In this document: positions 63,201 to 64,000 of the stretch, in pieces
Layout of the letters: the number at the start of each line of letters is the position of its first letter
How positions within the stretch are numbered: the first letter of the stretch is position 1
NCBI RefSeq assembly: GCF_030519375.1
Contig: NZ_JAUMKB010000002.1
Span: 310,001-374,000, forward strand
From: Mucilaginibacter tolerans
GTDB taxonomy: Bacteria > Bacteroidota > Bacteroidia > Sphingobacteriales > Sphingobacteriaceae
DNA: 64,000 nt
Reading direction: 5' to 3'
The notes under the pieces: model-generated
Database searches by the model: none
Seen by the model: only the letters and a program-made list of their open reading frames with translations
What the model was told of the DNA's origin: nothing
Position numbers and translations under genes: made by a program

Positions 63201-64000
63201 TTAAACTGGCAACTTATTCCTTACGGTTGCGGTTTTCTTTACAAACGCTGGCCGGATGAGCCAACTGTTCTTATTTCGTGTCCTGACTAACAGCCAGTAA
63301 AAAAAGAAAGTCGTTGTTGCTACTATTATCAAATTTATGCCCCATTCAGGAAATTTTCCTTTCAGGTCGATCAAAAGACCATCAGCACCCAGATTTCCGA
63401 AACCAAATAATGCAGGTATTCTATACGAATAATAACAAGATACACCGGCGGCAGCAAAAAAGCCGGAAAGTTTTGGTTCATACTTTTGTTCAGTGTTTGC
63501 CAATAACAAACCATAAATTGTCAACGACACCAATAAGGCGAAAAATGGTATTTCATAAGTCATGAATAGCTCGTGCAAGCTGCCTGTGAATCGATTGTCC
63601 GGAACATGAAACCACCCCCATATAAAACCTGGCAAGCCACCAGTGGTAAGAAATCCGCTCATACGGAACCATAAATTCTTTTTTGAAGCTTCTGGACGAA
63701 TGTTCGGCGTTGAATCCGGACATGGAACCATGCAATTTGCACATTCGGAACAATGCGCGTTAGGTAAACTTGTAAGTATATTGCCACCATATAGTTTTTC
63801 AACTGGATGAATCGGACATAGGCCCGAACACCACGCACTTTTCCATTCATAAAAAAAACCTAAAATGCCCCCGGCTAAAACCATTGTGATAATCAATACC
63901 GCGGTTGCCGGTCCATTTGTATTAAATACAGCGTGGCGAAGTGGCACTATAACATATAACGCAACTATCGCGATCAAACTAAATACACCCGATTGTTTGG
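63201..64000 (-). CDS. Membrane polyferredoxin (4Fe-4S, NapH/CcoG-like), 5' end outside window
   Basis: The frame is open to the right edge, so the N-terminus is missing. In the visible part, WKSAWCSGLCPIHPVEKLYG and CSECANCMVPCPDSTPN carry two clustered Cys motifs for 4Fe-4S centres, and about six hydrophobic segments surround them. This matches polyferredoxins that pass electrons from quinol, such as the NapH/CcoG group. The partner enzyme is outside the window. A possible 63-aa frame follows. Confidence 0.8.
   Translation of the reverse strand, partial: KQSGVFSLIAIVALYVIVPLRHAVFNTNGPATAVLIITMVLAGGILGFFYEWKSAWCSGLCPIHPVEKLYGGNILTSLPNAHCSECANCMVPCPDSTPNIRPEASKKNLWFRMSGFLTTGGLPGFIWGWFHVPDNRFTGSLHELFMTYEIPFFALLVSLTIYGLLLANTEQKYEPKLSGFFAAAGVSCYYSYRIPALFGFGNLGADGLLIDLKGKFPEWGINLIIVATTTFFFYWLLVRTRNKNSWLIRPAFVKKTATVRNKLPV

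Overview
The window looks like an ordinary chromosomal segment of a Bacteroidota bacterium, most likely family Sphingobacteriaceae (Mucilaginibacter/Pedobacter type). The evidence is protein-level: a Bacteroidota-type LptD, PhoH, RNase Z, a GyrA followed by TPR proteins, futalosine-pathway menaquinone genes, a TonB-dependent B12 receptor, moderate-to-low GC, promoters of the TTTG-N20-TAnnTTTG type, few strong Shine-Dalgarno sequences, and intergenic inverted repeats built from short degenerate words. I see no rRNA, tRNA, insertion sequence, prophage or CRISPR array. The genus is an inference.

Layout. 1-1070: end of infC, then rpmI and rplT and a terminator. 1078-3468 (minus): serine hydrolase and chromate transporter. 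3483-11477: a cobalamin block, with promoter, B12 riboswitch, btuB, a small membrane protein (DUF6580-like) and a terminator, then cobU, sirtuin, bluB and a Dph6-like ATP-pyrophosphatase on plus, facing cobT-cobS-cobC on minus. 11691-19668: mixed metabolic genes (CrtA-like oxygenase, free-methionine sulfoxide reductase, hydrolase, DNA glycosylase, kynureninase, histone-deacetylase-like amidohydrolase, MATE pump, AlbA-domain protein, acetyltransferase, DUF4442). 19744-23030: two-component system and a short-chain dehydrogenase. 23127-28153: gyrA with two TPR genes. 28330-32079: hemF, MFS transporter, cold-shock protein, 1-Cys peroxiredoxin. 32257-36240: GH15 hydrolase facing a fused trehalose-phosphate synthase/phosphatase. 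36365-41151: PepSY-like secreted protein, VOC protein, DUF1569 protein and the operon mqnE-histidine phosphatase-mqnA.

41242-47270 is the sulfur amino-acid region: a metB-like gene, then a promoter, a SAM-I riboswitch, a 36-codon Cys/Met-rich leader peptide, metY, metX and homoserine dehydrogenase with a terminator. The riboswitch followed at once by a leader peptide ending in Cys-Met-Cys-Met-Cys-Tyr-Cys-Cys, and then by mutually exclusive hairpins, is the most striking signal in the window. It suggests dual SAM plus cysteine/methionine control of one operon.

47300-64000: 2-oxoacid dehydrogenase E2, cinA, lptD, an amidase, an MlaD/MCE protein, rnz, a STAS protein, purC, phoH, a SAM hydrolase, a membrane-anchored coiled-coil protein, an ABC exporter, a beta-CASP nuclease and a polyferredoxin cut by the right edge. 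Several spacers here and elsewhere carry word-iterated inverted repeats, two of them directly against start codons (mlaD and purC).
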